This document shows positions 37,144-52,726 of a DNA stretch of 64,000 nucleotides, piece by piece. The stretch covers positions 1,974,501 through 2,038,500 of the forward strand of contig NC_018868.3 in the NCBI RefSeq assembly GCF_000305785.2. The letters are read 5' to 3'. Source of the stretch: Simiduia agarivorans SA1 = DSM 21679. Its GTDB lineage: Bacteria; Pseudomonadota; Gammaproteobacteria; Pseudomonadales; Cellvibrionaceae. The notes beneath the pieces were generated by a model that saw only the letters and a list, made by a program, of their open reading frames with translations, was not told the DNA's origin and searched no databases. Position numbers and translations under genes: made by a program. Numbering within the stretch: the stretch's first letter is position 1; every line of letters begins with the position of its first letter.

Positions 37144-37683
37144 TTATCCTTTGAACGGGAAGTTGAACGCTTTCAGCAGCGCGCGGCCTTCCTCATCGGT
37201 ACGAGCGGTGGTAGTGATACAAATATCCAATCCACGGATTTTGTCGATTTTATCGTAATCGATTTCCGGGAAGATAATCTGCTCAGTCACGCCCATAGAA
37301 AAGTTGCCACGACCGTCGAACTGCTTGGGACTGATGCCCCGGAAGTCACGGATACGTGGGATTGCAATAGATACCAGACGGTCCAGGAACTCGTACATAC
37401 GGTCCGAACGCAGGGTAACCTTACAACCGATGGGCCAGCCATCACGGATTTTAAAGCCCGCAATAGACTTGCGGCTCTTGGTTACTACTACTTTCTGACC
37501 GGCGATCTGCTCCAGGTTGGCAACAGCGTGCTCCAGCACTTTCTTGTCACCTACCGCTTCACCCACACCCATATTCAGGGTGATCTTGGTGATTCGTGGA
37601 ATCTCCATCACATTGGTCAAACCCAGCTCTTTTTGAAGCTTGGGCGCGATTTCTTTCTTGTAAAGATCTTTCAGCCTAGCCAT
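37144..37683 (-). CDS. rplE: 50S ribosomal protein L5
   Basis: 179 aa, same as E. coli. Contains [20 protein letters not shown] and the tail [20 protein letters not shown]. Binds 5S rRNA and contacts the P-site tRNA elbow. In E. coli the S8 repressor site covers the start of this gene; a comparable fold at the start was not worked out here. Confidence 0.99.
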   Translation of the reverse strand: MARLKDLYKKEIAPKLQKELGLTNVMEIPRITKITLNMGVGEAVGDKKVLEHAVANLEQIAGQKVVVTKSRKSIAGFKIRDGWPIGCKVTLRSDRMYEFLDRLVSIAIPRIRDFRGISPKQFDGRGNFSMGVTEQIIFPEIDYDKIDKIRGLDICITTTARTDEEGRALLKAFNFPFKG

Positions 37684-37702
37684 TTCTGCTTACCTGGTCT
37701 GC

Positions 37703-38020
37703 TTATGCGTCTACGGCTTCGCCGTTGGATTTAAAGACGCGGATTTTCTTCCCGTCTTCGAGAATTTTGAAACCAACGCGATCGGCTTTCTTGGTTGCAG
37801 GATTGAAAATTGCAACGTTTGAAACCTGGATCGGGGCTTCTTTTTCCACGATTCCGCCAGCAACACCCGCCTGCGGGTTAGGCTTCTGGTGCTTCTTGAT
37901 CGTGTTGATACCAGAAACAACCAAGCGATTGTCTGTAAGCACGCGCACAACTTTGCCACGCTTGCCCTTATCGCGCCCGGCGATAACAATCACTTCGTCA
38001 TCACGTTTGATCTTACGCAT
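37703..38020 (-). CDS. rplX: 50S ribosomal protein L24
   Basis: 105 aa (E. coli 104). The KOW motif is clear at the N-terminus ([20 protein letters not shown]), followed by [14 protein letters not shown]. An early-assembly protein at the tunnel exit side of the large subunit. 36 bp after rplN. Confidence 0.99.
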   Translation of the reverse strand: MRKIKRDDEVIVIAGRDKGKRGKVVRVLTDNRLVVSGINTIKKHQKPNPQAGVAGGIVEKEAPIQVSNVAIFNPATKKADRVGFKILEDGKKIRVFKSNGEAVDA

Positions 38021-38056
38021 TTGACTGTCCTCGATTCTCTGGACTCTGGCCTGTAC

Positions 38057-38425
38057 TTAAAGTACTTCAGGTGCCAGAGAAATGATTTTCATAAACTTTT
38101 CACCGCGAAGCTCACGGGTTACCGGGCCGAAAATACGGGTCCCGATAGGAGCATCTTGGTTGTTAAGCAGTACAGCAGCGTTATCATCAAACTTGATCAG
38201 TGAACCGTCTTGCCGGCGAACACCTTTTTTAGTGCGCACAACGACAGCCTTCATCACTTGACCCTTTTTGACCTTACCGCGAGGAATTGCTTCCTTCACA
38301 GTTACCTTGATGATGTCACCAACAGATGCATAACGACGATGTGAACCGCCCAGCACCTTGATACACATAACGCGGCGAGCACCACTGTTGTCAGCCACTT
38401 CTAAGTAGGATTCAGTTTGAATCAT
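38057..38425 (-). CDS. rplN: 50S ribosomal protein L14
   Basis: 122 aa (E. coli 123). Starts [20 protein letters not shown] and contains the family signature [20 protein letters not shown]. It forms part of the inter-subunit bridge with 16S helix 14. It is the first gene of the spc operon in E. coli; here it follows rpsQ by only 37 bp with no terminator, so read-through from the S10 unit is likely. Confidence 0.99.
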   Translation of the reverse strand: MIQTESYLEVADNSGARRVMCIKVLGGSHRRYASVGDIIKVTVKEAIPRGKVKKGQVMKAVVVRTKKGVRRQDGSLIKFDDNAAVLLNNQDAPIGTRIFGPVTRELRGEKFMKIISLAPEVL

Positions 38426-38462
38426 GGTCCGTCTCCGAAACTCTTAATCGATCGGCACTGAA

Positions 38463-38729
38463 TTAAACTTCAGCAGCGCGCTCTACAATTTTAACTAAAG
38501 CCCAAGACTTAGTTTTTGAGAGCGGACGAGACTCAGCGATGGTGACCAGGTCACCAATCTTGCACTCGTTATTCTCATCATGAGCCTTCAACTTAGACGA
38601 CTTACTAACATACTTGCCGTAAATCGGATGCTTTTCGCGACGCTCGATCAGCACAACAATGGACTTGTCCATCTTGTCGCTGACAACCTTACCGGTGAGC
38701 GTGCGCGCAGTCTTATTTACCTGGTCCAT
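38463..38729 (-). CDS. rpsQ: 30S ribosomal protein S17
   Basis: 88 aa (E. coli 84). OB fold with [20 protein letters not shown] and [18 protein letters not shown]. Binds 16S helix 11 early in assembly. Last gene of the S10 operon, 2 bp after rpmC. Confidence 0.99.
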   Translation of the reverse strand: MDQVNKTARTLTGKVVSDKMDKSIVVLIERREKHPIYGKYVSKSSKLKAHDENNECKIGDLVTIAESRPLSKTKSWALVKIVERAAEV

Positions 38730-38731
38730 TG

Positions 38732-38923
38732 TTACTTACCTGCCTTTTCAGTCAGCACAGTCTTGATTCGTGCAATGTCACGACGAGCCTTCTTCAACAA
38801 GTGAGTCTGGCTTAACTGGCCGGTAGCTGCCTGCATACGGAGCTTGAACTGCGCCTGCAGTTCAGACAACAGCGCGGCATTCAGCTCTTGAACTGATTTT
38901 TCGCGGAGTTCTGAAGTTTTCAT
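38732..38923 (-). CDS. rpmC: 50S ribosomal protein L29
   Basis: 63 aa, same as E. coli. Two-helix protein with [19 protein letters not shown] and the signature [16 protein letters not shown]. Its ATG shares one base with the rplP stop region, so the two are translationally coupled. With L23 it forms the docking site for trigger factor and SRP. Confidence 0.98.
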   Translation of the reverse strand: MKTSELREKSVQELNAALLSELQAQFKLRMQAATGQLSQTHLLKKARRDIARIKTVLTEKAGK

Positions 38924-39336
38924 TACATCACCGTACGCTTAACAAAGGTTGTAGTCAGCGGCAGTTTTGCAGCTGCCAGAGCGAAAGCTTCACGAGCCAA
39001 CTGCTCAGAAACGCCTTCCATCTCGTACAGCACCTTGCCGGGCTGAATCTGGGCAATCCAGTATTCAACGTTACCCTTACCTTTACCCTGACGAACTTCC
39101 AGAGGCTTTTCGGTAATTGGCTTATCCGGGAACACACGGATCCAGATTTTACCGCCACGCTTAATGTGACGAGTCATGGCACGACGAGCCGCTTCAATCT
39201 GACGAGCAGTGATGCGGCCGCGGCCGGTGGCCTTCAGGCCAAACTCACCGAAGCTAACTTTTGAGCCGCGCTGGGCCAGGCCACGGTTGCGGCCTTTTTG
39301 TTGCTTGCGGAATTTCGTACGCTTTGGTTGCAGCAT
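38923..39336 (-). CDS. rplP: 50S ribosomal protein L16
   Basis: 137 aa (E. coli 136). [20 protein letters not shown] start and the signatures [17 protein letters not shown] and MRQG-like [14 protein letters not shown]. It shapes the A-site tRNA-binding region near the peptidyl transferase centre. The Arg of the RQGKGKG loop, hydroxylated by RoxA/YcfD in E. coli, is present. Confidence 0.98.
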   Translation of the reverse strand: MLQPKRTKFRKQQKGRNRGLAQRGSKVSFGEFGLKATGRGRITARQIEAARRAMTRHIKRGGKIWIRVFPDKPITEKPLEVRQGKGKGNVEYWIAQIQPGKVLYEMEGVSEQLAREAFALAAAKLPLTTTFVKRTVM

Positions 39337-39348
39337 GATGCGTACCCC

Positions 39349-40023
39349 TTACTTAGAAGATTTCTTCTTGGGTGCTGCTTCGACCGGTGCCTCACCGCCC
39401 AGAATCTCACCCTTAAAGATCCATACTTTCACGCCAATGATGCCGTAAGTAGTAGAGGCCTCGGCAGTGGCGTAATCAATGTCCGCACGCAGTGTGTGCA
39501 ATGGCACACGACCTTCGCGGTACCACTCGGTACGGGCAATTTCTGCACCGCCCAAACGGCCGCTCACCTGAATCTTGATACCTTCTGCACCCTGGCGCAT
39601 GGCGTTTTGTACAGCGCGCTTCATAGCGCGGCGGAACATCACACGACGCTCCAACTGCTGTGCAACACTTTGTGCTACCAGAGCCGCATCCAGGTCAGGC
39701 TTGCGGATTTCTTCGATGTTGATGTGCACAGGCACGCCCATTTTGGCGGTGATTGCACTGCGCAGCTTCTCAACATCTTCACCTTTCTTACCAATCACGA
39801 TGCCGGGACGGGCAGTATGAATGGTTACGCGAGCTGTGTTCGCAGGACGCTCGATATCGATGCGGCTTACGGACGCGTGTGCAAGCGCCTTTTGAATGTA
39901 CTCACGTACTTTCAAGTCGGTGTAAAGCTTGTCTGCGTATTCATCGCTACCGGCATACCAAACAGAGGTGTGCTTTTTAACGATACCCAGACGAATGCCT
40001 GTCGGATGTACTTTCTGACCCAT
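39349..40023 (-). CDS. rpsC: 30S ribosomal protein S3
   Basis: 224 aa (E. coli 233). N-terminal KH domain with [18 protein letters not shown] (the GxxG loop) and a C-terminal domain with [20 protein letters not shown]. It helps form the mRNA entry helicase. The C-terminal tail (APKKKSSK) is shorter than in E. coli, which is common. Between rplV and rplP. Confidence 0.99.
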   Translation of the reverse strand: MGQKVHPTGIRLGIVKKHTSVWYAGSDEYADKLYTDLKVREYIQKALAHASVSRIDIERPANTARVTIHTARPGIVIGKKGEDVEKLRSAITAKMGVPVHINIEEIRKPDLDAALVAQSVAQQLERRVMFRRAMKRAVQNAMRQGAEGIKIQVSGRLGGAEIARTEWYREGRVPLHTLRADIDYATAEASTTYGIIGVKVWIFKGEILGGEAPVEAAPKKKSSK

Positions 40024-40036
40024 ATCGCCTGCTCTC

Positions 40037-40369
40037 TTATTTCTCAGCTACTTTAACGGTGATGTGGCAAGTGCGCTTACAGATACGATCTGCACGGCCC
40101 TTGGCACGTGGCTGAATGCGCTTCATGGTCATACCTTCGTCAACGAAGATAGTGGACACTTTCAGCTCATCAACGTCTGCACCGTCGTTGTGCTCTGCGT
40201 TAGCAATCGCAGATTCCAAAACTTTCTTGATTAAGTCGGCGCCTTTCTTGGGGCTGAACGCCAGAATGTCGAGAGCTTCGTCTACGGACTTGCCACGAAT
40301 CTGGTCAGCAACCAGACGTGCCTTCTGGGCAGACAGGCGAGCACCGCGTAATTTTGCTGCTACTTCCAT
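40037..40369 (-). CDS. rplV: 50S ribosomal protein L22
   Basis: 110 aa from ATG 40369, two codons inside the longest frame. This start puts GAGG 8 nt upstream instead of 2 and gives the exact E. coli length ([20 protein letters not shown]). The beta-hairpin ([15 protein letters not shown]) that lines the exit tunnel is intact at the site where macrolide-resistance deletions occur. Confidence 0.97.
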   Translation of the reverse strand: MEVAAKLRGARLSAQKARLVADQIRGKSVDEALDILAFSPKKGADLIKKVLESAIANAEHNDGADVDELKVSTIFVDEGMTMKRIQPRAKGRADRICKRTCHITVKVAEK

Positions 40370-40383
40370 CGTCATAACCTCAA

Positions 40384-40662
40384 TTAGCGCTTCTTCGCTT
40401 TCTTATCCGCGATGTGACCGCGGTAAGTGCGAGTGGCGGCAAATTCACCCAGCTTGTGACCAACCATTTCTTCGTTGACCAAAACCGGTACGTGTTGACG
40501 CCCGTTGTGTACAGCGATTGTCAGACCAACCATTTCTGGCATGATCATGGAACGACGCGACCAGGTCTTAACCGGGCGGCGGTCATTTTTTTCAATCGCT
40601 GCTTCGACCTTCTTCAAAAGGTGAAGATCGATGAAAGGACCTTTCTTCAGTGAACGTGGCAC
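40384..40662 (-). CDS. rpsS: 30S ribosomal protein S19
   Basis: 92 aa, same as E. coli. [20 protein letters not shown] start and [19 protein letters not shown] end. In the small-subunit head, contacting S13 and the inter-subunit bridge. 30 bp after rplB. Confidence 0.99.
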   Translation of the reverse strand: MPRSLKKGPFIDLHLLKKVEAAIEKNDRRPVKTWSRRSMIMPEMVGLTIAVHNGRQHVPVLVNEEMVGHKLGEFAATRTYRGHIADKKAKKR

Positions 40663-40692
40663 TGTTAATTCCCCTATCAGCTAAGTCGTGCG

Positions 40693-41520
40693 TTATTTCT
40701 GGCCGCGACGACGAACAATCATGTTATCTGTGCGCTTGTTACTACGGGTTTTGTAACCCTTAGTTGGCACACCCCATGGAGTCACCGGATGACGACCACC
40801 GGAGGTGCGGCCTTCACCACCACCGTGCGGGTGATCTACCGGGTTCATCGCCACACCGCGAACGGTAGGACGCACACCGCGCCAACGTTTGGCACCGGCT
40901 TTACCCAAAGAACGCAAGCTGTGCTCACTGTTGGACACTTCGCCCAGAGTCGCACGACATTCGCTCAATACTTTGCGCATTTCGCCGCTGCGAAGACGCA
41001 GCGTAGCGTAGGCACCGTCACGCGCAACCAGCTGAGCAGAAGTACCGGCTGAACGCACCATTTGGGCGCCTTTGCCTGGCTTCAGCTCGATGCAGTGAAT
41101 TACCGCACCGACTGGGATGTTACGCAGTGGCAGGGTATTGCCAGCCTTGATCGGTGCAGCTTCACCGCTCAGGATCTGATCACCAGCCTGCAGGCCCTTG
41201 GGCGCAATAATGTAACGGCGCTCACCGTCGGCGTAGCACACCAGCGCGATGTTAGCGCTGCGGTTTGGATCGTATTCCAGACGCTCAACTTTGGCAGGAA
41301 TACCGTCTTTCTGACGCTTGAAGTCGATCAGACGATAATGCTGCTTGTGACCACCACCGATATGACGGGTAGTGATACGACCGTTGTTGTTACGACCACC
41401 GGTCTTGCTCTTCTTCTCCAGCAGCGGAGCGTGTGGAGCGCCCTTGTGCAGGTCTGGATTCACTACGCTTTCAACGAAGCGACGACCGGGAGACGTTGGT
41501 TTACGTTTTACGATTGGCAT
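40693..41520 (-). CDS. rplB: 50S ribosomal protein L2
   Basis: 275 aa (E. coli 273). Contains the RNA-binding and peptidyl-transferase-associated region near the C-terminus: [20 protein letters not shown], including the conserved His of DHPHGG. Ends [12 protein letters not shown]. Primary 23S rRNA binder. Between rplW and rpsS in the S10 operon. Confidence 0.99.
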   Translation of the reverse strand: MPIVKRKPTSPGRRFVESVVNPDLHKGAPHAPLLEKKSKTGGRNNNGRITTRHIGGGHKQHYRLIDFKRQKDGIPAKVERLEYDPNRSANIALVCYADGERRYIIAPKGLQAGDQILSGEAAPIKAGNTLPLRNIPVGAVIHCIELKPGKGAQMVRSAGTSAQLVARDGAYATLRLRSGEMRKVLSECRATLGEVSNSEHSLRSLGKAGAKRWRGVRPTVRGVAMNPVDHPHGGGEGRTSGGRHPVTPWGVPTKGYKTRSNKRTDNMIVRRRGQK

Positions 41521-41534
41521 CTCAACTATCCCCT

Positions 41535-41828
41535 TTACTCAGCAGCGCCGAAGTCGATGTCCTGGCCATCAGCCAAACGAACATACGCCTTCTTGTAGTC
41601 GCTCTTCTGGCCCAGACCGTAGCGCGTGCGCTTGGTCTTGCCCTTAATGGTCACAGTGCGAACACCTTCAACCTTCACGTTAAAGAGCTTTTCTACAGCG
41701 GTTTTGATCTCGGGCTTTTCAGCGTTCTTCAGAACTTTGAAAACCACTTGATTCTGCTCACCCGCACCGGCAGCCTTTTCAGAAATTACCGGACCGAGCA
41801 GCACTTTATAAATGCGTTCCTGGTTCAT
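41535..41828 (-). CDS. rplW: 50S ribosomal protein L23
   Basis: 97 aa (E. coli 100). [20 protein letters not shown] start and the extended hairpin [20 protein letters not shown] that reaches towards the exit tunnel. Its ATG overlaps the rplD stop by 4 nt (coupled translation). Binding site for trigger factor and SRP. Confidence 0.98.
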   Translation of the reverse strand: MNQERIYKVLLGPVISEKAAGAGEQNQVVFKVLKNAEKPEIKTAVEKLFNVKVEGVRTVTIKGKTKRTRYGLGQKSDYKKAYVRLADGQDIDFGAAE

Positions 41829-42439
41829 GCCAGCATCTCCTCAAGCTTTTTCAGCGCAGGCACAGTCACAACCACTTTGTCGAAGCGGATCAGGCTCACA
41901 GGATCTACGCCCTGGGCATCACGCACGTCAACTTTGTGCAGGTTGCGAGCTGCAAGATACAGATTGGTATTTACTTCTTCAGTCACGATCAGCACGTCGG
42001 ACAGGTTGTACTTGGCCAGCTCGCCAACCAGCGCCTTAGTCTTAGGCACTTCCAGGTCGAACGCATCAACCACAACCAAACGCTCCTGACGAGCCAGCTC
42101 GGACATGATGCACTGCATGGCAGCGCGGTACATTTTTTTGTTCAGCTTCTGATCAAAGCTGCGTGGCTTGGCTGCGAAAGTTACACCACCGTGACGCCAC
42201 AGCGGACCACGAGTGGTACCTGCGCGCGCACGACCAGTGCCTTTCTGACGCCATGGCTTGGCGCCGCCACCAGAAACTTCTGAACGAGTCTTCTGAGCCT
42301 TGGTACCCTGACGCGCCGCTGCCATGTAAGCAACAACCGCCTGATGCACCAGGTCTTGATTAAACTCGCGAGCGAACGCTACGTCGGACACAGAAACTGT
42401 GCCTTTGGCGCCTGCTGGAGTAGTGATATTCAATTCCAT
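41825..42439 (-). CDS. rplD: 50S ribosomal protein L4
   Basis: 204 aa (E. coli 201). The tunnel-lining loop [20 protein letters not shown] is intact, including the Lys/Gly positions linked to macrolide resistance in other bacteria. In E. coli L4 represses its own S10 operon through a 172-nt leader; the leader here appears to be only about 60 nt, so that control may be absent. Confidence 0.99.
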   Translation of the reverse strand: MELNITTPAGAKGTVSVSDVAFAREFNQDLVHQAVVAYMAAARQGTKAQKTRSEVSGGGAKPWRQKGTGRARAGTTRGPLWRHGGVTFAAKPRSFDQKLNKKMYRAAMQCIMSELARQERLVVVDAFDLEVPKTKALVGELAKYNLSDVLIVTEEVNTNLYLAARNLHKVDVRDAQGVDPVSLIRFDKVVVTVPALKKLEEMLA

Positions 42440-42456
42440 GGTCGATTCCCCTCGGA

Positions 42457-43101
42457 TTAGCCGTTGTTGCGCGCTTTAACAGCGGGACGCACGATCACGT
42501 CGCCACCCGGAGCTCCGGGTACGGCACCTTTGATCAACAGCAAATTACGTTCTGCATCGACCTTAACCACTTCAAGGTTCTGAACGGTTACACGCTCATC
42601 ACCCATGTGACCGGTCATTTTCTTGCCCTTGAAAACACGGCCGGGTGTCTGACACTGACCGATAGAGCCTGGAACGCGGTGAGAAAGGGAGTTACCGTGG
42701 GTGGCATCCTGGGTACGGAAATTCCAGCGCTTTACGGTGCCGGCGTAACCTTTACCTTTGGAAGTACCAGTAACATCTACGATTTGACCAGCTTCGAAAA
42801 CATCAACGGTGATTGAACCACCGATTTCGAAAGCTTCGCCGGCTTCATTACGCAATTCCCACAGGCCGCGACCGGCTTCTGTGTTGGCCTTGGCGTAGTG
42901 ACCAGCAGCAGTTTTGTTGACACGTGAAGCACGGCGCGCACCCACAGTCACCTGCACAGCAGAGTAACCATCGGTATCAACGGTCTTAACCTGAGTCACG
43001 CGGTTTGGTTCTACTTCAACCACGGTAACAGGAATAGAAACACCGTCTTCAGTGAAGATACGGGTCATGCCGCTTTTGCGGCCGACAATACCTATTGTCA
43101 T
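42457..43101 (-). CDS. rplC: 50S ribosomal protein L3
   Basis: 214 aa (E. coli 209). [20 protein letters not shown] start; [20 protein letters not shown] contains the segment methylated at a Gln by PrmB in E. coli (here GN in HGNSLSHR with downstream GQCQTPGRV). Initiates 23S folding and reaches the peptidyl transferase centre. It follows rpsJ after a 104-bp gap without an obvious signal. Confidence 0.98.
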   Translation of the reverse strand: MTIGIVGRKSGMTRIFTEDGVSIPVTVVEVEPNRVTQVKTVDTDGYSAVQVTVGARRASRVNKTAAGHYAKANTEAGRGLWELRNEAGEAFEIGGSITVDVFEAGQIVDVTGTSKGKGYAGTVKRWNFRTQDATHGNSLSHRVPGSIGQCQTPGRVFKGKKMTGHMGDERVTVQNLEVVKVDAERNLLLIKGAVPGAPGGDVIVRPAVKARNNG

Positions 43102-43205
43102 TTTACTAACCTCAATGGTGTACGGGGCTTTTACCCGCTATGGCCGCCCATTTCAGAGCGTTACACACACCTGCACCACCCCAGTGGGCAGGCAGCTTTT
43201 GTTAA

Positions 43206-43523
<318 letters not shown>

Positions 43524-43585
43524 CTAACTCCAAAATACTGTAAAGAACAATCCGCCAGGGGAAATCCCTGAAAAACGGAGGCGCA

Positions 43586-43614
43586 ATTCTAAGGGCGGCA
43601 CCGCCCCCTGTCAA
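43586..43614 (-). promoter_or_regulatory. Promoter of the S10 operon
   Basis: On the minus strand a perfect TTGACA (43609-43614), 17 nt, TAGAAT (43586-43591), then TGCGCCTCC. The start should lie near 43579, giving a leader of about 60 nt. The -10/discriminator block matches those of the str and tRNA-tuf operons. Confidence 0.85.
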
Positions 43615-43677
43615 GCGCCGGTTGATTTTTTAGCCAACTATTCGCTTTTACCTTGAAAATCAATTAGTTAGCAAAAC

Positions 43678-43705
43678 AAAGGCCCCGCCGGGCGGGGCCT
43701 TTTTG
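43678..43705 (-). terminator. Intrinsic terminator after the first tuf gene
   Basis: Stem GGCCCCGCC / GGCGGGGCC (effective loop about 5-7 nt), followed on the minus strand by TTTGTTTTG and on the plus strand by TTTTT. It closes the rpsL-rpsG-fusA-tuf unit before the S10 promoter. Confidence 0.88.
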
Positions 43706-43725
43706 CCGGTCAGACCGGCCGATCA

Positions 43726-44919
43726 TTACTCGATGATCTTGGAAACAACGCCCGCACCTACGGTACGACCGCCTTCACGGATCGCAAAGCGCAGACCGTC
43801 TTCCATTGCGATAGGTGCAATCAGGGTAACTTCCATCTGGATGTTATCGCCTGGCATTACCATCTCAACGCCTTCTGGCAGCTCAACTGCACCAGTCACG
43901 TCAGTCGTACGGAAGTAGAACTGAGGACGGTAGCCTTTGAAGAATGGCGTGTGACGACCACCTTCGTCCTTGGACAGTACGTATACTTCGCCTTGGAACT
44001 TGGTGTGCGGCTTGATTGAACCTGGCTTACACAGAACCTGACCACGCTCTACGTCGTCACGCTTGGTACCACGCAGCAGAACACCTACGTTCTCACCAGC
44101 ACGGCCTTCGTCCAGCAGCTTGCGGAACATTTCAACACCGGTACAGGTGGTCTTGGTGGTGTCGCGGATACCAACGATCTCGATTTCCTCGCCCACTTTC
44201 ACGATACCACGCTCTACACGGCCGGTTACTACAGTACCGCGACCAGAGATAGAGAATACGTCTTCGATTGGCATCAGGAAGGCACCGTCGATGGCACGCT
44301 CTGGCTCAGGAATGTAAGAATCCAGGGTCTCTACCAGCTTCTTAACAGCGGTAGTACCCATTTCTTTGTCGTCCTGACCGTTCAGGGCCATCAGCGCAGA
44401 ACCGATGATGATCGGGGTGTCGTCGCCTGGGAATTCGTATTGGCTCAACAGCTCACGAACTTCCATCTCAACCAGCTCCAGCAGCTCTTCGTCGTCTACC
44501 ATGTCAGCTTTGTTCAGGAATACCACGATGTAAGGTACACCTACCTGACGGGACAACAGGATGTGCTCACGGGTCTGCGGCATGGGGCCGTCAGCAGCGG
44601 AACAAACCAGGATAGCGCCGTCCATCTGGGCAGCACCGGTAATCATGTTCTTAACGTAGTCGGCGTGGCCCGGGCAATCTACGTGTGCGTAGTGACGCAC
44701 TGGTGAATCGTACTCTACGTGAGCAGCAGAGATGGTAATACCACGCTCACGCTCTTCTGGCGCAGAATCGATACCGTCGAAAGCAACTGCTTCACCGCCC
44801 CAAACTTCCGCACATACGCGAGTCAGAGCTGCGGTCAGAGTGGTTTTACCGTGGTCAACGTGACCGATGGTGCCCACGTTTACGTGGGGCTTGTTACGTT
44901 CAAACTTAGCCTTAGCCAT
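43726..44919 (-). CDS. tufA: Elongation factor Tu, copy 1
   Basis: 397 aa. GTPase that brings aminoacyl-tRNA to the ribosome. G1 GHVDHGKT, G3 DCPGH, G4 NKAD and the effector/switch region RGITIS are all present; domains 2 and 3 follow (about 205-300 and 302-397), ending GVVSKIIE. It follows fusA by 40 bp as in E. coli tufA. The protein is identical to that of the second copy near the tRNA cluster; the two genes differ at about ten silent positions, which points to recent gene conversion. Confidence 0.98.
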   Translation of the reverse strand: MAKAKFERNKPHVNVGTIGHVDHGKTTLTAALTRVCAEVWGGEAVAFDGIDSAPEERERGITISAAHVEYDSPVRHYAHVDCPGHADYVKNMITGAAQMDGAILVCSAADGPMPQTREHILLSRQVGVPYIVVFLNKADMVDDEELLELVEMEVRELLSQYEFPGDDTPIIIGSALMALNGQDDKEMGTTAVKKLVETLDSYIPEPERAIDGAFLMPIEDVFSISGRGTVVTGRVERGIVKVGEEIEIVGIRDTTKTTCTGVEMFRKLLDEGRAGENVGVLLRGTKRDDVERGQVLCKPGSIKPHTKFQGEVYVLSKDEGGRHTPFFKGYRPQFYFRTTDVTGAVELPEGVEMVMPGDNIQMEVTLIAPIAMEDGLRFAIREGGRTVGAGVVSKIIE

Positions 44920-44959
44920 TTTGTTATAACCTCAAATTATAAATTTGATAGATAGTAAG

Positions 44960-47077
44960 TTAGTGATCGCTAGCAACCCTGCTCTTGGCAATGATTTCCT
45001 GCGCGACATTCGAGGGCGCCTCAGCGTACTGCTGGAACTCCATGGAGTAAGTAGCACGCCCCTGGGTGGCTGATCGCAGCGCCGTAGCATAACCGAACAT
45101 TTCGGCCAGCGGCACCTCGGCGTTGACGATTTTGCCAGATGGACTGTCTTCCATGCCGTGGATAATGCCACGACGACGGTTAAGATCGCCCACCACATCG
45201 CCCATGTTCTCCTCCGGCGTTACCACTTCCACTTTCATCATTGGCTCAAGCAGGACTGCGCCGCCTTTTTGCGACAACTGCTTGGTGGCCATGGAAGCGG
45301 CAATTTTGAACGCCATTTCACTGGAGTCAACATCGTGGAAGGAACCGTCGAATACAGTTGCCTTCAAGCCCAGCAATGGATAGCCGCCGAGCACGCCGTT
45401 TTTGGCCTGCTCTTCGATACCCTTGCCGATTGCAGGGATGTATTCCTTCGGAATCACACCACCAACAATTTCTGAAACGAATTCCACCTTATCGGCGTTG
45501 TCGTTTTCTGCAGGTTCGAACCGGATCCAGCAGTGGCCATACTGACCACGGCCACCGGACTGGCGCACGAACTTGCCTTCAATTTCACAGGTATTTTTGA
45601 TCCGCTCACGGTAGGCCACCTGCGGCTTACCGATATTGGCTTCAACCGCAAACTCGCGACGCATGCGATCGACAATAATATCCAGGTGCAACTCACCCAT
45701 ACCGGAGATAATGGTCTGCCCGGTTTCTTCATCGGTATGCACGCGGAAGGACGGATCCTCTTGCGCCAACTTGGACAGCGCAACACCCATTTTGTCCTGA
45801 TCCGCCTTGGTTCTGGGTTCCACCGCAACCGAAATTACCGGCTCGGGGAACTCCATGCGTTCAAGTGTAATTTTCTTGTCCAGATCACACAGGGTTTCAC
45901 CCGTGGTCACATCCTTCAGGCCAATCACCGCGGCGATATCGCCCGCCAGCACTTCTTTGATTTCCTGACGGTTATTAGCGTGCATCTGCACCATGCGCCC
46001 GATGCGCTCTTTTTTACCCTTGACCGAGTTGTACACCTGGTCACCACTGGACAGCTTGCCCGAGTAAACCCGGATAAAGGTCAGGTTGCCTACAAAGGGG
46101 TCTGTAGCAATCTTGAACGCCAGCGCTGAGAAAGGCGCGTCGTCATCGGCCACACGGGTATCATGGGTCTCGCCGTCTTCCAGCACCCCATCGATAGCCT
46201 TCACTTCCGTGGGCGACGGCAGGTATTCAATCACCGCGTCGAGCACGGCCTGCACGCCCTTATTCTTGAACGCAGATCCGCCCAACACCGGCACAATTTC
46301 GTTCGCCAGCGTGCGCTGGCGGATAGCGGCCTTGATCTCGGCTTCGGTTAGCTCCTCACCTTCGAGGTACTTGTTCATCAAGTCCTCGTTCGCTTCGGCA
46401 GCAGCCTCAATCAGGAATTCGCGCATTTCTTCGCACTTGACCTGCAACTCGGCCGGAATCGGCTCGTAGTTGAAGGTCATACCCTGGTCTTCTTCGTTCC
46501 ACATGATGGCCTTCATTTTGACCAGGTCCACCACGCCTTTAAACGAATCTTCAGCGCCAATGGTCATCTGTAACGGCACGGGATATGCGCCCAAACGCGT
46601 TTTCAGCTGCTCGACCACGCGCATGAAGCTGGCGCCCATGCGGTCCATCTTGTTGACGAACACCATGCGTGGCACTTCGTACTTATTGGCCTGGCGCCAG
46701 ACCGTCTCGGTCTGTGGCTGCACGCCCGAAGACGCACACAGCACCACTACCGCACCGTCGAGTACGCGCAGGGAACGCTCCACCTCAATGGTGAAATCCA
46801 CGTGACCGGGGGTATCAATAATATTGACGCGATGCTCTTCAAACTGCGCATCCATCCCGCGCCAGAAACAAGTGGTAGCAGCAGAAGTAATAGTAATACC
46901 CCGCTCCTGTTCCTGCTCCATCCAGTCCATGGTGGCAGCACCGTCGTGCACCTCACCGATTTTGTGAGACAGACCGGTATAGAACAACACGCGCTCGGTA
47001 GTGGTGGTCTTGCCCGCATCTACGTGCGCACAAATACCAATATTGCGATAGCGAGAAATGGGCGTCTTGCGTGCCAC
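44960..47077 (-). CDS. fusA: Elongation factor G
   Basis: 705 aa (E. coli 704). Translocase GTPase: G1 [13 protein letters not shown], switch [11 protein letters not shown]4 NKMDR, and the EF-G-specific insert in the G domain; domain IV (about 480-605) includes [18 protein letters not shown], and the tail ends [12 protein letters not shown]. Residues known for fusidic-acid resistance look wild type in the parts I checked. Placed between rpsG and tuf in the str operon order; a terminator-like hairpin sits between rpsG and fusA. Confidence 0.99.
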   Translation of the reverse strand: MARKTPISRYRNIGICAHVDAGKTTTTERVLFYTGLSHKIGEVHDGAATMDWMEQEQERGITITSAATTCFWRGMDAQFEEHRVNIIDTPGHVDFTIEVERSLRVLDGAVVVLCASSGVQPQTETVWRQANKYEVPRMVFVNKMDRMGASFMRVVEQLKTRLGAYPVPLQMTIGAEDSFKGVVDLVKMKAIMWNEEDQGMTFNYEPIPAELQVKCEEMREFLIEAAAEANEDLMNKYLEGEELTEAEIKAAIRQRTLANEIVPVLGGSAFKNKGVQAVLDAVIEYLPSPTEVKAIDGVLEDGETHDTRVADDDAPFSALAFKIATDPFVGNLTFIRVYSGKLSSGDQVYNSVKGKKERIGRMVQMHANNRQEIKEVLAGDIAAVIGLKDVTTGETLCDLDKKITLERMEFPEPVISVAVEPRTKADQDKMGVALSKLAQEDPSFRVHTDEETGQTIISGMGELHLDIIVDRMRREFAVEANIGKPQVAYRERIKNTCEIEGKFVRQSGGRGQYGHCWIRFEPAENDNADKVEFVSEIVGGVIPKEYIPAIGKGIEEQAKNGVLGGYPLLGLKATVFDGSFHDVDSSEMAFKIAASMATKQLSQKGGAVLLEPMMKVEVVTPEENMGDVVGDLNRRRGIIHGMEDSPSGKIVNAEVPLAEMFGYATALRSATQGRATYSMEFQQYAEAPSNVAQEIIAKSRVASDH

Positions 47078-47181
47078 AGTCTTATCCCCTAAGTGAGTAG
47101 CTGCTTTATTTCAAAAGACTCTTGGAAAGCGACGGGCTTCAGAAAGGGACGCTTTGCAGGAGACTTCCGCTGGGTGGGAAC

Positions 47182-47205
47182 AACAAAAGGCAGCCGAAGC
47201 TGCCT
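47182..47205 (-). terminator. Terminator-like hairpin between rpsG and fusA
   Basis: On the minus strand AGGCAGC-TTCG-GCTGCCT followed by TTTGTTG: a 7-bp stem with a very stable UUCG tetraloop. It lies 19 bp past the rpsG stop codon inside the str operon, so it should attenuate transcription into fusA-tuf. Confidence 0.75.
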
Positions 47206-47224
47206 CTTGCATAGCGCAGGGCTA

Positions 47225-47695
47225 TTAGAAGCGGTAGTGGCTGAACGCCTTGTTCGCTTCTGCCATGCGATGAACGTCTTCGCGCTTCTTCACAGCGGCA
47301 CCTTTGCCTTGTGAAGCGTCGATCAGCTCACCCGCCAGACGCTGGGGCATGGACTTCTCACCGCGGTTGCGGGAGTAATCCACCAGCCAGCGCATGGCCA
47401 GGGCAGAACGACGGGCAGGACGAACTTCTACGGGCACCTGGTAAGTGGCACCACCCACGCGGCGGGATTTAACTTCCACCAGCGGAGCGATGGCTTCCAG
47501 CGCCTCGTCAAACACTTCCAGGGGGTCGCGGTTCAGTTTGGTCTGAACGATTTCCAGCGCACCGTAAACGATACGCTCCGCGACTGACTTCTTACCACTG
47601 ATCATCACGTGGTTCATGAATTTCGCCAGCGTAACATTGCCGAATTTGGGATCTGGCAATACTTCGCGCTTGGCGACGACGCGTCTTCTTGGCAT
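47225..47695 (-). CDS. rpsG: 30S ribosomal protein S7
   Basis: 156 aa. [20 protein letters not shown] start and the helical core with [20 protein letters not shown]. Primary binder of the 16S 3' domain. In E. coli it represses the str operon by binding the rpsL-rpsG gap; here that gap is 157 bp, long enough to hold such a site. Confidence 0.99.
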   Translation of the reverse strand: MPRRRVVAKREVLPDPKFGNVTLAKFMNHVMISGKKSVAERIVYGALEIVQTKLNRDPLEVFDEALEAIAPLVEVKSRRVGGATYQVPVEVRPARRSALAMRWLVDYSRNRGEKSMPQRLAGELIDASQGKGAAVKKREDVHRMAEANKAFSHYRF

Positions 47696-47852
47696 TTTAA
47701 ATCGCCTCTATCTTTAGGTTTCTCTAAGACTCCGCTCTTACCGCTGTTCAAATGCCCGAAAAGCCTGGGCTCTCAATCACTTCAACGGGGCAAGCGCGCT
47801 TAGCCTTACTCGGTTCAACCGAAAACGTATGTCACTAGGTGATCGACAGGGA

Positions 47853-52644
<4,792 letters not shown>

Positions 52645-52726
52645 GGCGCTTCCTCCAATGGGCTCTTAGTAGCTCCGGGTTTGCCGGCGGGCTTTCGCCC
52701 GCCTCTCAAAGTCTTTCAGTCAACAA

